DNA of 64,000 nucleotides from Qipengyuania vesicularis. Its GTDB lineage: Bacteria; Pseudomonadota; Alphaproteobacteria; Sphingomonadales; Sphingomonadaceae. A program made the position numbers and the translations under genes. The notes under the pieces are model-generated. The model worked only from the letters and a program-made list of their open reading frames with translations. It made no database searches and was not told where the DNA came from. Positions 27,280-34,656 of the stretch are shown piece after piece. Every line of letters begins with the position of its first letter. Position 1 is the stretch's first letter. Location: NCBI RefSeq assembly GCF_019711415.1, contig NZ_JAIGNJ010000001.1:241001-305000 (forward strand). Direction: 5' to 3'.

Positions 27280-28164
27280 TCAGGGGTAGGTGACGGTCTT
27301 CGGCTGGCCATCGGGAAGTGGGATGAATTCTTCCTCATCGCCCGGAACCTTGGGGAATCGTCCCTTGGCCCAATCTTCCTTGGCCTGCTGAATCCTCTCG
27401 CGGCTGGAGCTGACGAAGTTCCACCAGGCATGGCGCCGGGTCTGGAAGGCTTCGCCACCCAGCAGCATGACGCGCGCGCCGGTCTTGCTTTCCAGCGTCA
27501 TGTCCCGACCCGGTTGCAGAACGGAGAGCGAGAACTTCTCGAGCGCGTGTCCGTCGATCATCGCCTCGCCGCCGACCAGCATGACCGCGCGTTCGTCGGC
27601 ATCCTCCTCGATGGGGATTGCGCCGCCCGGCTCCAGCACGATCTCGGCATAGATCGTGTCGGCATAGGTCGTGGTGGGTGCGCGCTCGCCCCAGAGCTCT
27701 CCCATGATAACGATAGCCTTGGCGCGGCCATCCTCGACCACAGGCAAATCCGACACGGCTTCAAACGCCGGGTCGATCTCCTCCTTGCCGTCGGGCAGGG
27801 CGAGCCAGGTCTGCATGCCATAGAGCTTGGGTCCGGCCCTGCGCTCGGCTGTGGGCGAGCGTTCCGAATGCACGATGCCCTTGCCCGCCGTCATCAGGTT
27901 CACCTGCCCCGGACGGATGGTCGAAAAGCTGCCGAGGCTGTCGCGGTGATCGATCGCTCCTTCGAACAGCCATGTCACGGTGGCGAGGTTGATATGCGGA
28001 TGCGGCCTCACATCCATTCCCGAGCCAAGATCGAGCTGCGCCGGGCCGAACTGGTCGACGAAAATGAAGGGGCCGACCATAGTCCGCATCTTGGACGGCA
28101 AGACCCGTCGGACCTCGAACTGCCCGAGATCATGTGTCGTCGGCGTAATAGTCGATCCGATCAT
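27280..28164 (-). CDS. Pirin-family bicupin
   Basis: A 294-aa bicupin. The N-terminal cupin holds the pirin metal ligands: DVRPHPHINLATVTW (two His) and the GIVHSER segment with a further His and a Glu. The C-terminal domain ends with WWNFVSSSRERI, a family marker. Bacterial pirins act as quercetin dioxygenases or as metabolic regulators; the role here is open. ATG 28164 (MIGSTITP) is chosen over the longer frame to 28275, which overlaps the divergent gene. Confidence 0.9.
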   Translation of the reverse strand: MIGSTITPTTHDLGQFEVRRVLPSKMRTMVGPFIFVDQFGPAQLDLGSGMDVRPHPHINLATVTWLFEGAIDHRDSLGSFSTIRPGQVNLMTAGKGIVHSERSPTAERRAGPKLYGMQTWLALPDGKEEIDPAFEAVSDLPVVEDGRAKAIVIMGELWGERAPTTTYADTIYAEIVLEPGGAIPIEEDADERAVMLVGGEAMIDGHALEKFSLSVLQPGRDMTLESKTGARVMLLGGEAFQTRRHAWWNFVSSSRERIQQAKEDWAKGRFPKVPGDEEEFIPLPDGQPKTVTYP

Positions 28165-28202
28165 AGGCCAATGTCCTCCAAAGGATTTGTGCCTGCATTG
28201 CC

Positions 28203-28829
28203 ATGGCGATATGTCCAGCCACCATGGCCTTGTCTTTCCTAGTCGTCGATGACTTTCTCGAACAACCGGATGCATTTCGCAAGCAGGCGCTTTCGCTGGA
28301 TTACCCCGACATCAAGGGCAACTACCCCGGACGCAACAGTCAGCAACGTCTGCAAATCCCGGGTGTAGAGCGATATGTCTCACAACTTGTCGGGGAGCCA
28401 TTGAAGCCGATCGACCCGCTTGAGTCGCACGGGAAATGCCGCATCACGCTGGCCAGCGATCCACGCCGGGGTGCAATCCATGTCGACAAGTCGCAATGGT
28501 CTGCCATCCTCTACCTGACGCTGCCCGAGCATTGCCGCGGAGGCACCGAGTTCTTCCGGCACAAGGCGACTGGACTGGAACGTTCCCCCATTACCGACCG
28601 TGAGGCGATCGCCCTAGGGCTTCGCGGCCGCGATGCGGTCATCGACCAGACCATCGGCAAGGACGGTATGAAGCGCTCTGCCTGGGAGAAGACAATGGAT
28701 ATCCCAATGCGCTACAACCGGCTCGTCATGCTGCGGCCGTGGCTATTCCATACGGCGGGTCCGGGATTCGGAAAGACAGTTGAGGACGGACGGCTGATCT
28801 ATGTGATGTTCTTCACGTTGGATCGGTGA
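28203..28829 (+). CDS. DUF6445-type protein, 2OG-Fe(II) oxygenase-like
   Basis: A 208-aa protein with the layout of a small prolyl-hydroxylase fold: VVDDFLEQPDAFRKQAL at the start, an iron-binding HVD motif (GAIHVDKSQWSAILYLT), then LFHTAGPGFGKT with the distal His and an Arg in DGRLIYVMFF that could bind 2-oxoglutarate. It resembles the DUF6445 group. Two starts are possible (ATG 28203 or 28224); the second begins right at the conserved part. It may hydroxylate a protein or small molecule; no partner gene is evident. Confidence 0.65.
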   Translation: MAICPATMALSFLVVDDFLEQPDAFRKQALSLDYPDIKGNYPGRNSQQRLQIPGVERYVSQLVGEPLKPIDPLESHGKCRITLASDPRRGAIHVDKSQWSAILYLTLPEHCRGGTEFFRHKATGLERSPITDREAIALGLRGRDAVIDQTIGKDGMKRSAWEKTMDIPMRYNRLVMLRPWLFHTAGPGFGKTVEDGRLIYVMFFTLDR

Positions 28830-28961
28830 GGCAAGCTATCCTGTCGGCGCGGACGGCTGGATCGCGTGAGTCGACAACTGTGCGCTCCGTCGACGTAGAG
28901 AACCGCAGAGCCCTGAACCTACCAAGATGCTCCGTCGCTATGGGAGTGAAGTTGTCTCGGC

Positions 28962-29492
28962 TCATAAACGTTGGATATTTCGACTTTTGGGTCCTCGAAT
29001 GAGCCGGATGGACAGTAACAGGGTTGCGATGATCACGGAGAACCCCAATGCCAGTAGCCACCAGGGCGGGTAGTAATCCTCTAATTTCATAGCAAAAGTG
29101 TGGGCCCCGGTTTCTGGTGCGTATTCTTCTGTCCAGTTTCCCCAGTAACAGAGGCGGTAGGTATGCCCATCTTTGGTCAACTCGGACTTCTCACCAAGAG
29201 CGCACTGGTCGCGGGATGAGACTATGCGGACATTCTGCTTGATGAAACTCGCTGAAAAAGTCTGAGATTCCAACCAATCCTCTAGAGTGACTTGGGAAGG
29301 CAACTCTCCCATTTCGGAGCGATGCTTCTCAACGAAGGTTCCGACCCTGATCATATCAGCATGGAGATTACGCTGGTTGGACAGGCTGTCCTGATATGTG
29401 CTCGGCAATCTCAAGCTCATGAGGGCGAATGCCATCATCAGGGCGATCAAACCAAGGATCATGCCCGTTGCGATGCCGAAAGCGCGTCTCAT
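28962..29492 (-). CDS. Hypothetical membrane protein, low GC
   Basis: A 176-aa protein with a transmembrane helix near residues 8-27 and a second one near 147-167, which leaves about 120 residues (with Cys in DQCALG and RLCYWG) outside the cytosol. I do not recognise the family. Parts of the gene are about 45-50% GC by counting, clearly below its neighbours, and codon choice is less biased. ATG 29492 (MRRAFGIATG) is chosen; upstream frame residues overlap bolA. Likely a recently acquired or fast-evolving orphan. Confidence 0.65.
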   Translation of the reverse strand: MRRAFGIATGMILGLIALMMAFALMSLRLPSTYQDSLSNQRNLHADMIRVGTFVEKHRSEMGELPSQVTLEDWLESQTFSASFIKQNVRIVSSRDQCALGEKSELTKDGHTYRLCYWGNWTEEYAPETGAHTFAMKLEDYYPPWWLLALGFSVIIATLLLSIRLIRGPKSRNIQRL

Positions 29493-29505
29493 TGTCAGTG
29501 ATTTG

Positions 29506-29778
29506 TCATGCCGTCGGCGCGGAAGCCTGGATGGCGAGGGCGTGGACGCGCTCTCCGGGAATGTCGCCAAGCGCCTTGTTGACCATGCGTTGGCGGTCGA
29601 GGCGCGATTTGTCGGCGAAGGCGGGCGCTTCGATCACAACTGTGAAATGCGATTCCCCGCTACCGTCGTCTCCGGCATGGCCATGGTGCTTCGCACTGTC
29701 GTTGACGACTTCGAGCCGCGTCGGGGCGAATGCCTCGGTCAATAGGCGTTCCATCTCCTGCTGGACCGATCCTGCCAT
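29506..29778 (-). CDS. bolA: BolA-family protein
   Basis: A 90-aa BolA domain protein. The segment SVQQEMERLLTEAFAPTRLEVVNDS, then HHGHAG with the metal-contact His cluster and SHFTVVIEAPAF, matches the family. The end (RQRMVNKALGDI...VHALAIQAS) holds the conserved RHR-like helix and a C-terminal His. BolA proteins bind [2Fe-2S] clusters with monothiol glutaredoxins. ATG 29778 is the natural start; a longer frame to 29928 runs into the divergent J-domain gene. bolA, a J-domain gene and cobS are neighbours in many alphaproteobacteria. Confidence 0.93.
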   Translation of the reverse strand: MAGSVQQEMERLLTEAFAPTRLEVVNDSAKHHGHAGDDGSGESHFTVVIEAPAFADKSRLDRQRMVNKALGDIPGERVHALAIQASAPTA

Positions 29779-29837
29779 GCGTTTGAATCTCCTCTTGCCT
29801 CTTTCCATACAGCGTTTGGCTCCCCATCCTAGAACGA

Positions 29838-30428
29838 ATGCGCCAGTCGAAGTTTCACGGACGATATGAAGATACCGGACGGGTTTGCGCCCATCCGGCG
29901 TGCCAGGAACCAGGCGAATTCCGTGCACCGGGCAGCGGGCACCGGTTCGACGGGCCGGGCGAATACCGCTGGATGTGCCTCGAACACGTGCGCGAGTTCA
30001 ACGCCGGATACGACTGGTTCGAGGGCATGAGCGCGGAGGAAATCTTCGATGCGCAAAGCCCGGCAAGCGGCTGGCGGACGGAAAGCCCGAGCTTCCGACC
30101 CACCGCCGGTGTCGACGGCATGCCGCGCTGGGCGGATTATGATGACCCGCTCGAGGCGATCTCGGCGCGTGCGAACGGCATCAAGAGCCGCGCCCAGCGT
30201 GAGGCGGCGATGGCGATGGATGGCCGCTTCAGTCGCGAGGAGGCGCAAGCGCTGGAAGTGATGGGGCTCGGGTCGGACACCGACCGACGCAGGCTCAGGC
30301 GCCGCTATTCCGAGCTCGTTCGACGCTACCACCCGGACCGCAATGGCGGGGATCGGCAGTATGAAACGCGCCTCAACCGGGTCGTCGAGGCCTACAACAC
30401 CCTGCGCCGGTGCCGGGCGATTGCCTGA
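29838..30428 (+). CDS. J-domain protein (DnaJ-like co-chaperone)
   Basis: A 196-aa protein with an N-terminal Cys motif (CAHPAC...MCLEH, residues about 17-48) that may bind zinc, a middle region, and a C-terminal J domain with the DnaK-stimulating HPD in RRYHPDRNGGD (residues about 165-175). The J domain at the C-terminus rather than the N-terminus is characteristic of the alphaproteobacterial J protein found beside bolA and cobS. It starts 59 bp from bolA in the opposite direction. Confidence 0.88.
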   Translation: MRQSKFHGRYEDTGRVCAHPACQEPGEFRAPGSGHRFDGPGEYRWMCLEHVREFNAGYDWFEGMSAEEIFDAQSPASGWRTESPSFRPTAGVDGMPRWADYDDPLEAISARANGIKSRAQREAAMAMDGRFSREEAQALEVMGLGSDTDRRRLRRRYSELVRRYHPDRNGGDRQYETRLNRVVEAYNTLRRCRAIA

Positions 30429-30434
30429 GCTGTT

Positions 30435-30893
30435 TCAAAGTTCCCGCCGGAAATAGACGAGGCGTTCCGTCTCTTCGAAACCGATCGCCTCGTGGAAGGC
30501 GTGACTTTCGGAATTCTCCAGCAGGGCATTCGAGGCAAATTCCGAACAGCCTTGTTCGCGAGCCCATGATGCCACGTGGTGGCAGAGCCTGCTGGCCAGG
30601 CCATCTCTACGACAGTCTTCTTCGATGAAGATCCCTTCGAGGAAGCAGACCGGAGAAGTCTGACAGCCTTCGACATAATCGTGCCTGAGCCTGGCCTCAG
30701 CGAACCCGACCAATCGTTCTCCGATCCGAGCGATGAGCGCAATACACCCGGGATTCCCGGACAAATACATGCTGCGAGCCTCATCCGCATGCGACTGGGC
30801 ATCATCCCAGGGCCAGAGTTGGTGACGCATCTGCGCCCAGCGGTCCAGCATCTCGGACCGCGCCGGAATGATCTCTACCGCTGACCCAGGCAT
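30435..30893 (-). CDS. GNAT acetyltransferase, AAC(6')-I-like
   Basis: A 152-aa GNAT enzyme. The pattern MRHQLWPWD at the start, then YVEGCQTSPVCFLEGIF, RRDGLASRLC (acetyl-CoA loop) and EFASNALLENSESHAFHE with GFEETERLVYFRR is very close in layout to chromosomal aminoglycoside 6'-N-acetyltransferases of the AAC(6')-Ig/Ih type. Whether it acetylates aminoglycosides or a native amine is unknown. The stop is 6 bp from the stop of the convergent J-domain gene, and the start is 5 bp from the GST stop. Confidence 0.82.
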   Translation of the reverse strand: MPGSAVEIIPARSEMLDRWAQMRHQLWPWDDAQSHADEARSMYLSGNPGCIALIARIGERLVGFAEARLRHDYVEGCQTSPVCFLEGIFIEEDCRRDGLASRLCHHVASWAREQGCSEFASNALLENSESHAFHEAIGFEETERLVYFRREL

Positions 30894-30898
30894 TGCCC

Positions 30899-31531
30899 TT
30901 ACGAACCCTGAGCCTCTGCAATCAGCGCCATGTCGATTGCCTTCGCCTCCTTGTAGGCAGGGCGTTCACGCAGTCGGGCAGCGTAGTCCTCGAACACGGC
31001 GCGTTTGGGTATGGTGCCGAACTGCAGGCCCCAGTCGACCTGGCTGCCGACATAGACATCGGCCATGGTGAAGCGATCGCCGCACACAAAGTCGCGGTCG
31101 GACAGCAAGGTATCGAGCGTGTCCATGGCCCGCTCATAACTACCGAAACCGGCAGTGGCCTGCTTCTGTGGCTCCTTCACATCCCAGCCCATGCTGCGCG
31201 CCATGATGGCCTGCTCGACAGGGCCGGAAGCGAAGAACAGTCGGCGGAAGTAGGCGGCCTTCTCATGCGCTTCGGGAAGGAGGCCTGCTTCGGGATGCAT
31301 CTCGGCAAGGTAATGGCAGATTGCCGCTGCCTCGGTCACGACGTGGACATGGTCGCCGTGGTGGTGGACCAGCGTCGGCACCTTGCCAAGCGGATTAGCC
31401 TTGAGGAAGGCTTCGGATTTCGCCGCCCATTCTACCAGTTCGGTATCGTAGTCCGCGCCGACCTCGTGCAGAGCCCAGCGTGCGATTTGGCCCCGGCTCA
31501 TGGGGTTGGTGAAGAAGGTATAGGTGGCCAT
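30899..31531 (-). CDS. Glutathione S-transferase family protein
   Basis: A 210-aa protein with a thioredoxin-like N-terminal domain (residues 1-80) and an all-helical C-terminal domain. FTNPMSRGQIARW places Ser near residue 10 in the catalytic position; NPLGKVPTL holds the cis-Pro and VTEAAAICHYLAE the glutamyl-binding Glu/Ala. FTMADVYVGSQVDW is the N-capping box of the second domain. ATG 31531 overlaps the DUF1428 stop by one base, so the two are coupled. Confidence 0.9.
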   Translation of the reverse strand: MATYTFFTNPMSRGQIARWALHEVGADYDTELVEWAAKSEAFLKANPLGKVPTLVHHHGDHVHVVTEAAAICHYLAEMHPEAGLLPEAHEKAAYFRRLFFASGPVEQAIMARSMGWDVKEPQKQATAGFGSYERAMDTLDTLLSDRDFVCGDRFTMADVYVGSQVDWGLQFGTIPKRAVFEDYAARLRERPAYKEAKAIDMALIAEAQGS

Positions 31532-31890
31532 CAGTCTCTTCCCATTGTGTAAATCGGGGTGAAGCCGCCCCACATCATGCGCATGCCATCGAAGGCCATC
31601 TCGGACATTTCCTCCTCCCAGAAGAGATCGCTTGCCATTTTCTCGTGAGCTTCGTCAGCTGTCGCCTTGTCCGGCCAGATCATCCAGCTGAACACGATCT
31701 TCTCGCCAGGTTCGGCCTTCGTGGCCATGCGGAAATCGGTGACCTTGCCGTCGGCAACGTCCTCTTCCCAAGCCTCGACTATCTCGGTGACACCATATTC
31801 GCGGAACTTTGCTCCGGCCTTCTCGGCGGATACGCGATAGGCCTCCTTGTTGCCTTCAGGCACAGCGATGAGAAATCCCTGCACATACAT
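31531..31890 (-). CDS. DUF1428 family protein
   Basis: A 119-aa dimeric alpha+beta-barrel-like protein matching DUF1428 (function unknown; older annotations as an RNA-related protein have no support I know of). Family blocks seen: MYVQGFLIAVPEGNKEAY, EAWEEDVADGKVTDF, ETIVFSW-like KIVFSWMIWPDKATAD, and the Met-rich MAFDGMRMMWGGF. Start at ATG 31890; the frame is open further up to 32082 over the next gene. Overlaps the GST gene by 1 bp. Confidence 0.85.
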   Translation of the reverse strand: MYVQGFLIAVPEGNKEAYRVSAEKAGAKFREYGVTEIVEAWEEDVADGKVTDFRMATKAEPGEKIVFSWMIWPDKATADEAHEKMASDLFWEEEMSEMAFDGMRMMWGGFTPIYTMGRD

Positions 31891-31942
31891 TGCGGCTCTC
31901 CTCTCATGATCGAGGGTATCACCACCCCGCGGCAAATGCGCG

Positions 31943-32788
31943 TCAATTCTGACGGAATGCCCACCTGAGCGTCTTGCCCATTCCCCAGGTCGCTGCGCGA
32001 GCCGGTATGCTAGCGAGACCGGGCCGCTCGAGCCCGAGCATCGAGCGGGCGAAGGGAGAGAGAAGTGCAACGGCCTCGGCACCCAGCAAGGCCTGCACCG
32101 CAGGAGGCGCGCCTTCCGGGCGTTGGCTTAGCACGAGATCGGCGATCTCGCGTGCTTGCGGGCTGGTTGCGAGATCGGAACGCAATTCGCGGAAGATCGC
32201 TTCGGCCTCGCGGCGGTCCGTGGGAACCGGGTCGGCTCCTAATGCGCGCGCGATCAGGGCGAATTGGCGATAGTACTCGTCCTGTTCTGACCCCGGCATG
32301 TCGGGCCGGACGTGACGCAGATAGGCGGCGAGGAAGCTCGTGGATTCGGCTACATGGACCCACGCAAGCGTGCGCGGATCGGTGGCGGAGTAGGTCGTTC
32401 CGTCGGGCAAACTGCCGCCGACCGCCGCATGGATGCGGTTGACCCGCTCGATGGCCTTCTGCGCATCGTCGCGGTGCCCGAACGTAGTCACAGCGATGAA
32501 GCGAGCGGTCCGGCGAAGCCTGCCGTGCATGTCGCTGCGGAAATTCGAATGGTCGAGCACACCCTGAAGCGCATGCGGGTGGAGCATCTGGAGTAGTAGC
32601 CCCCGAATGCCTCCGACCATCATTGCGACTATATCGGCATGGACCAGTCGGATGGGTGTATCCTTCACGAACAGTGCCTCGTCGGAAACCGGGACCGGCT
32701 TCTCGCCGCCTTCGATATCGTTGAAGACCCCGCGCACCTTCTCGACGAGCTTCAATCGCAAGTATTCGCTGGGGGAAGGCGACGCCAT
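31943..32788 (-). CDS. DUF2236 / MpaB-family oxygenase-like protein
   Basis: A 281-aa protein of the latex clearing protein/MpaB group. The b-type heme region is suggested by LLQMLHPHALQGVLDHSNF with His residues, followed by RRTARFIAVTTFGHRDDAQKAIERVNRIH and the WVHVAES segment, all typical of the family. Members act as oxygenases or are uncharacterised; the substrate is unknown. It lies 52 bp upstream of DUF1428 and is divergent to the cupin gene. Confidence 0.85.
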   Translation of the reverse strand: MASPSPSEYLRLKLVEKVRGVFNDIEGGEKPVPVSDEALFVKDTPIRLVHADIVAMMVGGIRGLLLQMLHPHALQGVLDHSNFRSDMHGRLRRTARFIAVTTFGHRDDAQKAIERVNRIHAAVGGSLPDGTTYSATDPRTLAWVHVAESTSFLAAYLRHVRPDMPGSEQDEYYRQFALIARALGADPVPTDRREAEAIFRELRSDLATSPQAREIADLVLSQRPEGAPPAVQALLGAEAVALLSPFARSMLGLERPGLASIPARAATWGMGKTLRWAFRQN

Positions 32789-32874
32789 GACACCAATCTA
32801 GGAAAGATGCACGGGCTTGGCGAGGGGAGTAATCGTTCCCATCTGGCGCGGACAGCCAGAGGCGGAGCGATGCA

Positions 32875-33549
32875 ATGCGCGTGAATGCAGATTTTTCCGA
32901 GCGGGTGCTGGTCCACACCAGCGAACTCGATTGGCAAGCCTCGCCGATGAAAGGCGTGGATCGTCGCATGCTCGACCGGATTGGCGGAGAAGTGGCGCGG
33001 GCGACCTCGATCGTTCGATACGCGCCGGGAAGTGCTTTCAGCGAGCACACCCATGACGGCGGCGAGGAATTCATCGTCCTCGAAGGCACTTTCCAGGACG
33101 AACACGGCGATTATCCGGCCGGAACCTATGTCCGCAATCCTCCTACCACACACCACATTCCGCGCGCCGACGATGGCTGCACGATCTTCGTGAAGCTGTG
33201 GCAATTCGACAGCGAGGACCGCAACCAGTTTAGCCTGGATCTCGATGCGGTAGAACTGAACGTGGTGGGCGAGGGCGTTTCGCAGGCCATCCTGCACAAG
33301 GACGAGCTCGAGACTGTCCTGCTCCGGCAGATTGAGCCGGGCGCGATGACCTCGATCGGGGATGCCGGTGGGGCGGAGCTGCTTGTTCTCGACGGATCCG
33401 TGTCCGGCGGAGATGCCGAACTGACCCGCCATGACTGGCTGCGGCTACCCAAGGGAGACCTGGCCGACCTCGTCGCCGGCGAGCATGGAGCGCGATTGTG
33501 GATCAAGACCGGCCACCTCGACCATGTGAAGGAACCAAAGCGGGCCTGA
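32875..33549 (+). CDS. ChrR-like cupin (bicupin)
   Basis: A 224-aa protein of two cupin folds. The first cupin carries the metal-binding set [14 protein letters not shown] (residues about 58-71, two His and a Glu) and a late His in [10 protein letters not shown]. It resembles the C-terminal cupin of the anti-sigma factor ChrR, without ChrR's zinc N-terminal domain and without an adjacent ECF sigma gene. The second half looks like a degenerate cupin. It could act in oxidative stress sensing or as an enzyme; neither is shown. Confidence 0.8.
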   Translation: MRVNADFSERVLVHTSELDWQASPMKGVDRRMLDRIGGEVARATSIVRYAPGSAFSEHTHDGGEEFIVLEGTFQDEHGDYPAGTYVRNPPTTHHIPRADDGCTIFVKLWQFDSEDRNQFSLDLDAVELNVVGEGVSQAILHKDELETVLLRQIEPGAMTSIGDAGGAELLVLDGSVSGGDAELTRHDWLRLPKGDLADLVAGEHGARLWIKTGHLDHVKEPKRA

Positions 33550-33613
33550 AATCGGTTTTCCTTCGCAATGGGCATTGCGAGCCGCGCGCGCCTCATCTAA
33601 CCCGCCACACGCG

Positions 33614-34606
33614 ATGAACGATATGACCGACAAGACCTTCGAGCCTTCCGCCAAGACCGTGCTTCCCGCGCCCGACACCGAAGTCGACGTGCGCGAGACC
33701 TTCGGCATCGATATCGACTGGAAGGTCCCGGCCTTTTCAAAGCCGGATTCGCGCACGCCGGACCTCGACGAGGCATACGTTTTTGATCCGGACACGACGC
33801 TCGCGATCCTCGCCGGCTTCGCACATGACCGCCGCGTGATGGTGCAGGGCTATCATGGTACCGGTAAGTCGACCCATATCGAGCAGGTCGCCGCGCGTCT
33901 CAACTGGCCGTGTATCCGCATCAACCTCGATGCCCACATCAGCCGTATCGACCTTGTCGGCCGTGATGCCATCGTTTTGCGCGACGGGCTTCAGGTTACC
34001 GAATTCCGCGAAGGCCTGCTGCCCTGGGCGCTCCAGCACCCGGTGGCTCTCGTGTTCGACGAATACGACGCGGGCCGTCCCGACGTGATGTTCGTGATCC
34101 AGCGCGTGCTCGAACAGCAGGGCAAGCTGACCCTGCTCGACCAGAACCGCGTGATTCGCCCCGATCCGCATTTCCGCCTGTTTGCGACCGCCAACACGGT
34201 CGGCCTCGGCGATACGTCCGGGCTCTATCACGGCACGCAGGCGATCAACCAGGGCCAGATGGACCGCTGGAACATCGTCACCGCGCTGAACTACCTTCCG
34301 GCAGAGACCGAGCAGCAGATCGTCGAGGCGAAGAATCCCGACATCGACCCGAAGATTCTCGCCGACATGATCAAGGTCGCGGACCTGTCGCGGCAGGGCT
34401 TCATCAATGGTGATATCTCGACCGTGATGAGCCCGCGTACGGTGATCACCTGGGCGCAGAACTACGCGATCTTCAAGGATGTCGGCTTCGCCTTCCGCCT
34501 CTCCTTCCTCAACAAATGCGACGAGGAAGAGCGCATGCTGGTGGCTGAGTATTACCAGCGCGTGTTCGGTGAAGACCTGCCCGAAAGCGTGGTCGGGAAG
34601 AGTTAA
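33614..34606 (+). CDS. cobS: Aerobic cobaltochelatase subunit CobS
   Basis: A 330-aa AAA+ ATPase that, with CobT and CobN, inserts cobalt into hydrogenobyrinic acid a,c-diamide in aerobic cobalamin synthesis. Walker A is GYHGTGKST (79-87), Walker B is [11 protein letters not shown] near 150-160; [11 protein letters not shown]-like sensor sequence follows ([15 protein letters not shown]). Length matches CobS. ATG 33614 is used (MNDMTDK); 13 more codons are open upstream. cobT normally adjoins downstream, but here the next gene is a penicillin-binding protein and no cobT or cobN is in the window. Confidence 0.94.
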   Translation: MNDMTDKTFEPSAKTVLPAPDTEVDVRETFGIDIDWKVPAFSKPDSRTPDLDEAYVFDPDTTLAILAGFAHDRRVMVQGYHGTGKSTHIEQVAARLNWPCIRINLDAHISRIDLVGRDAIVLRDGLQVTEFREGLLPWALQHPVALVFDEYDAGRPDVMFVIQRVLEQQGKLTLLDQNRVIRPDPHFRLFATANTVGLGDTSGLYHGTQAINQGQMDRWNIVTALNYLPAETEQQIVEAKNPDIDPKILADMIKVADLSRQGFINGDISTVMSPRTVITWAQNYAIFKDVGFAFRLSFLNKCDEEERMLVAEYYQRVFGEDLPESVVGKS

Positions 34607-34656
34607 GGTTGGAGCCCCTATGCATAGCTGTGTTATTCGTGTAGCACAGTGAGCGC

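Noticed and set aside
25545-27458. A 637-codon frame fusing an extra N-terminus to the epoxide hydrolase
   Set aside because: The extra part lies over the SDR gene in another frame; the hydrolase begins at ATG 26444.
32875-33549. ChrR-type anti-sigma factor call for the cupin gene
   Set aside because: No zinc-binding N-terminal domain and no ECF sigma gene adjoin; only the cupin fold is shared.
34607-34656. Possible missing cobT in the 50-bp gap after cobS
   Set aside because: The gap is too short; the downstream frame is plainly a class A PBP from its first residues.
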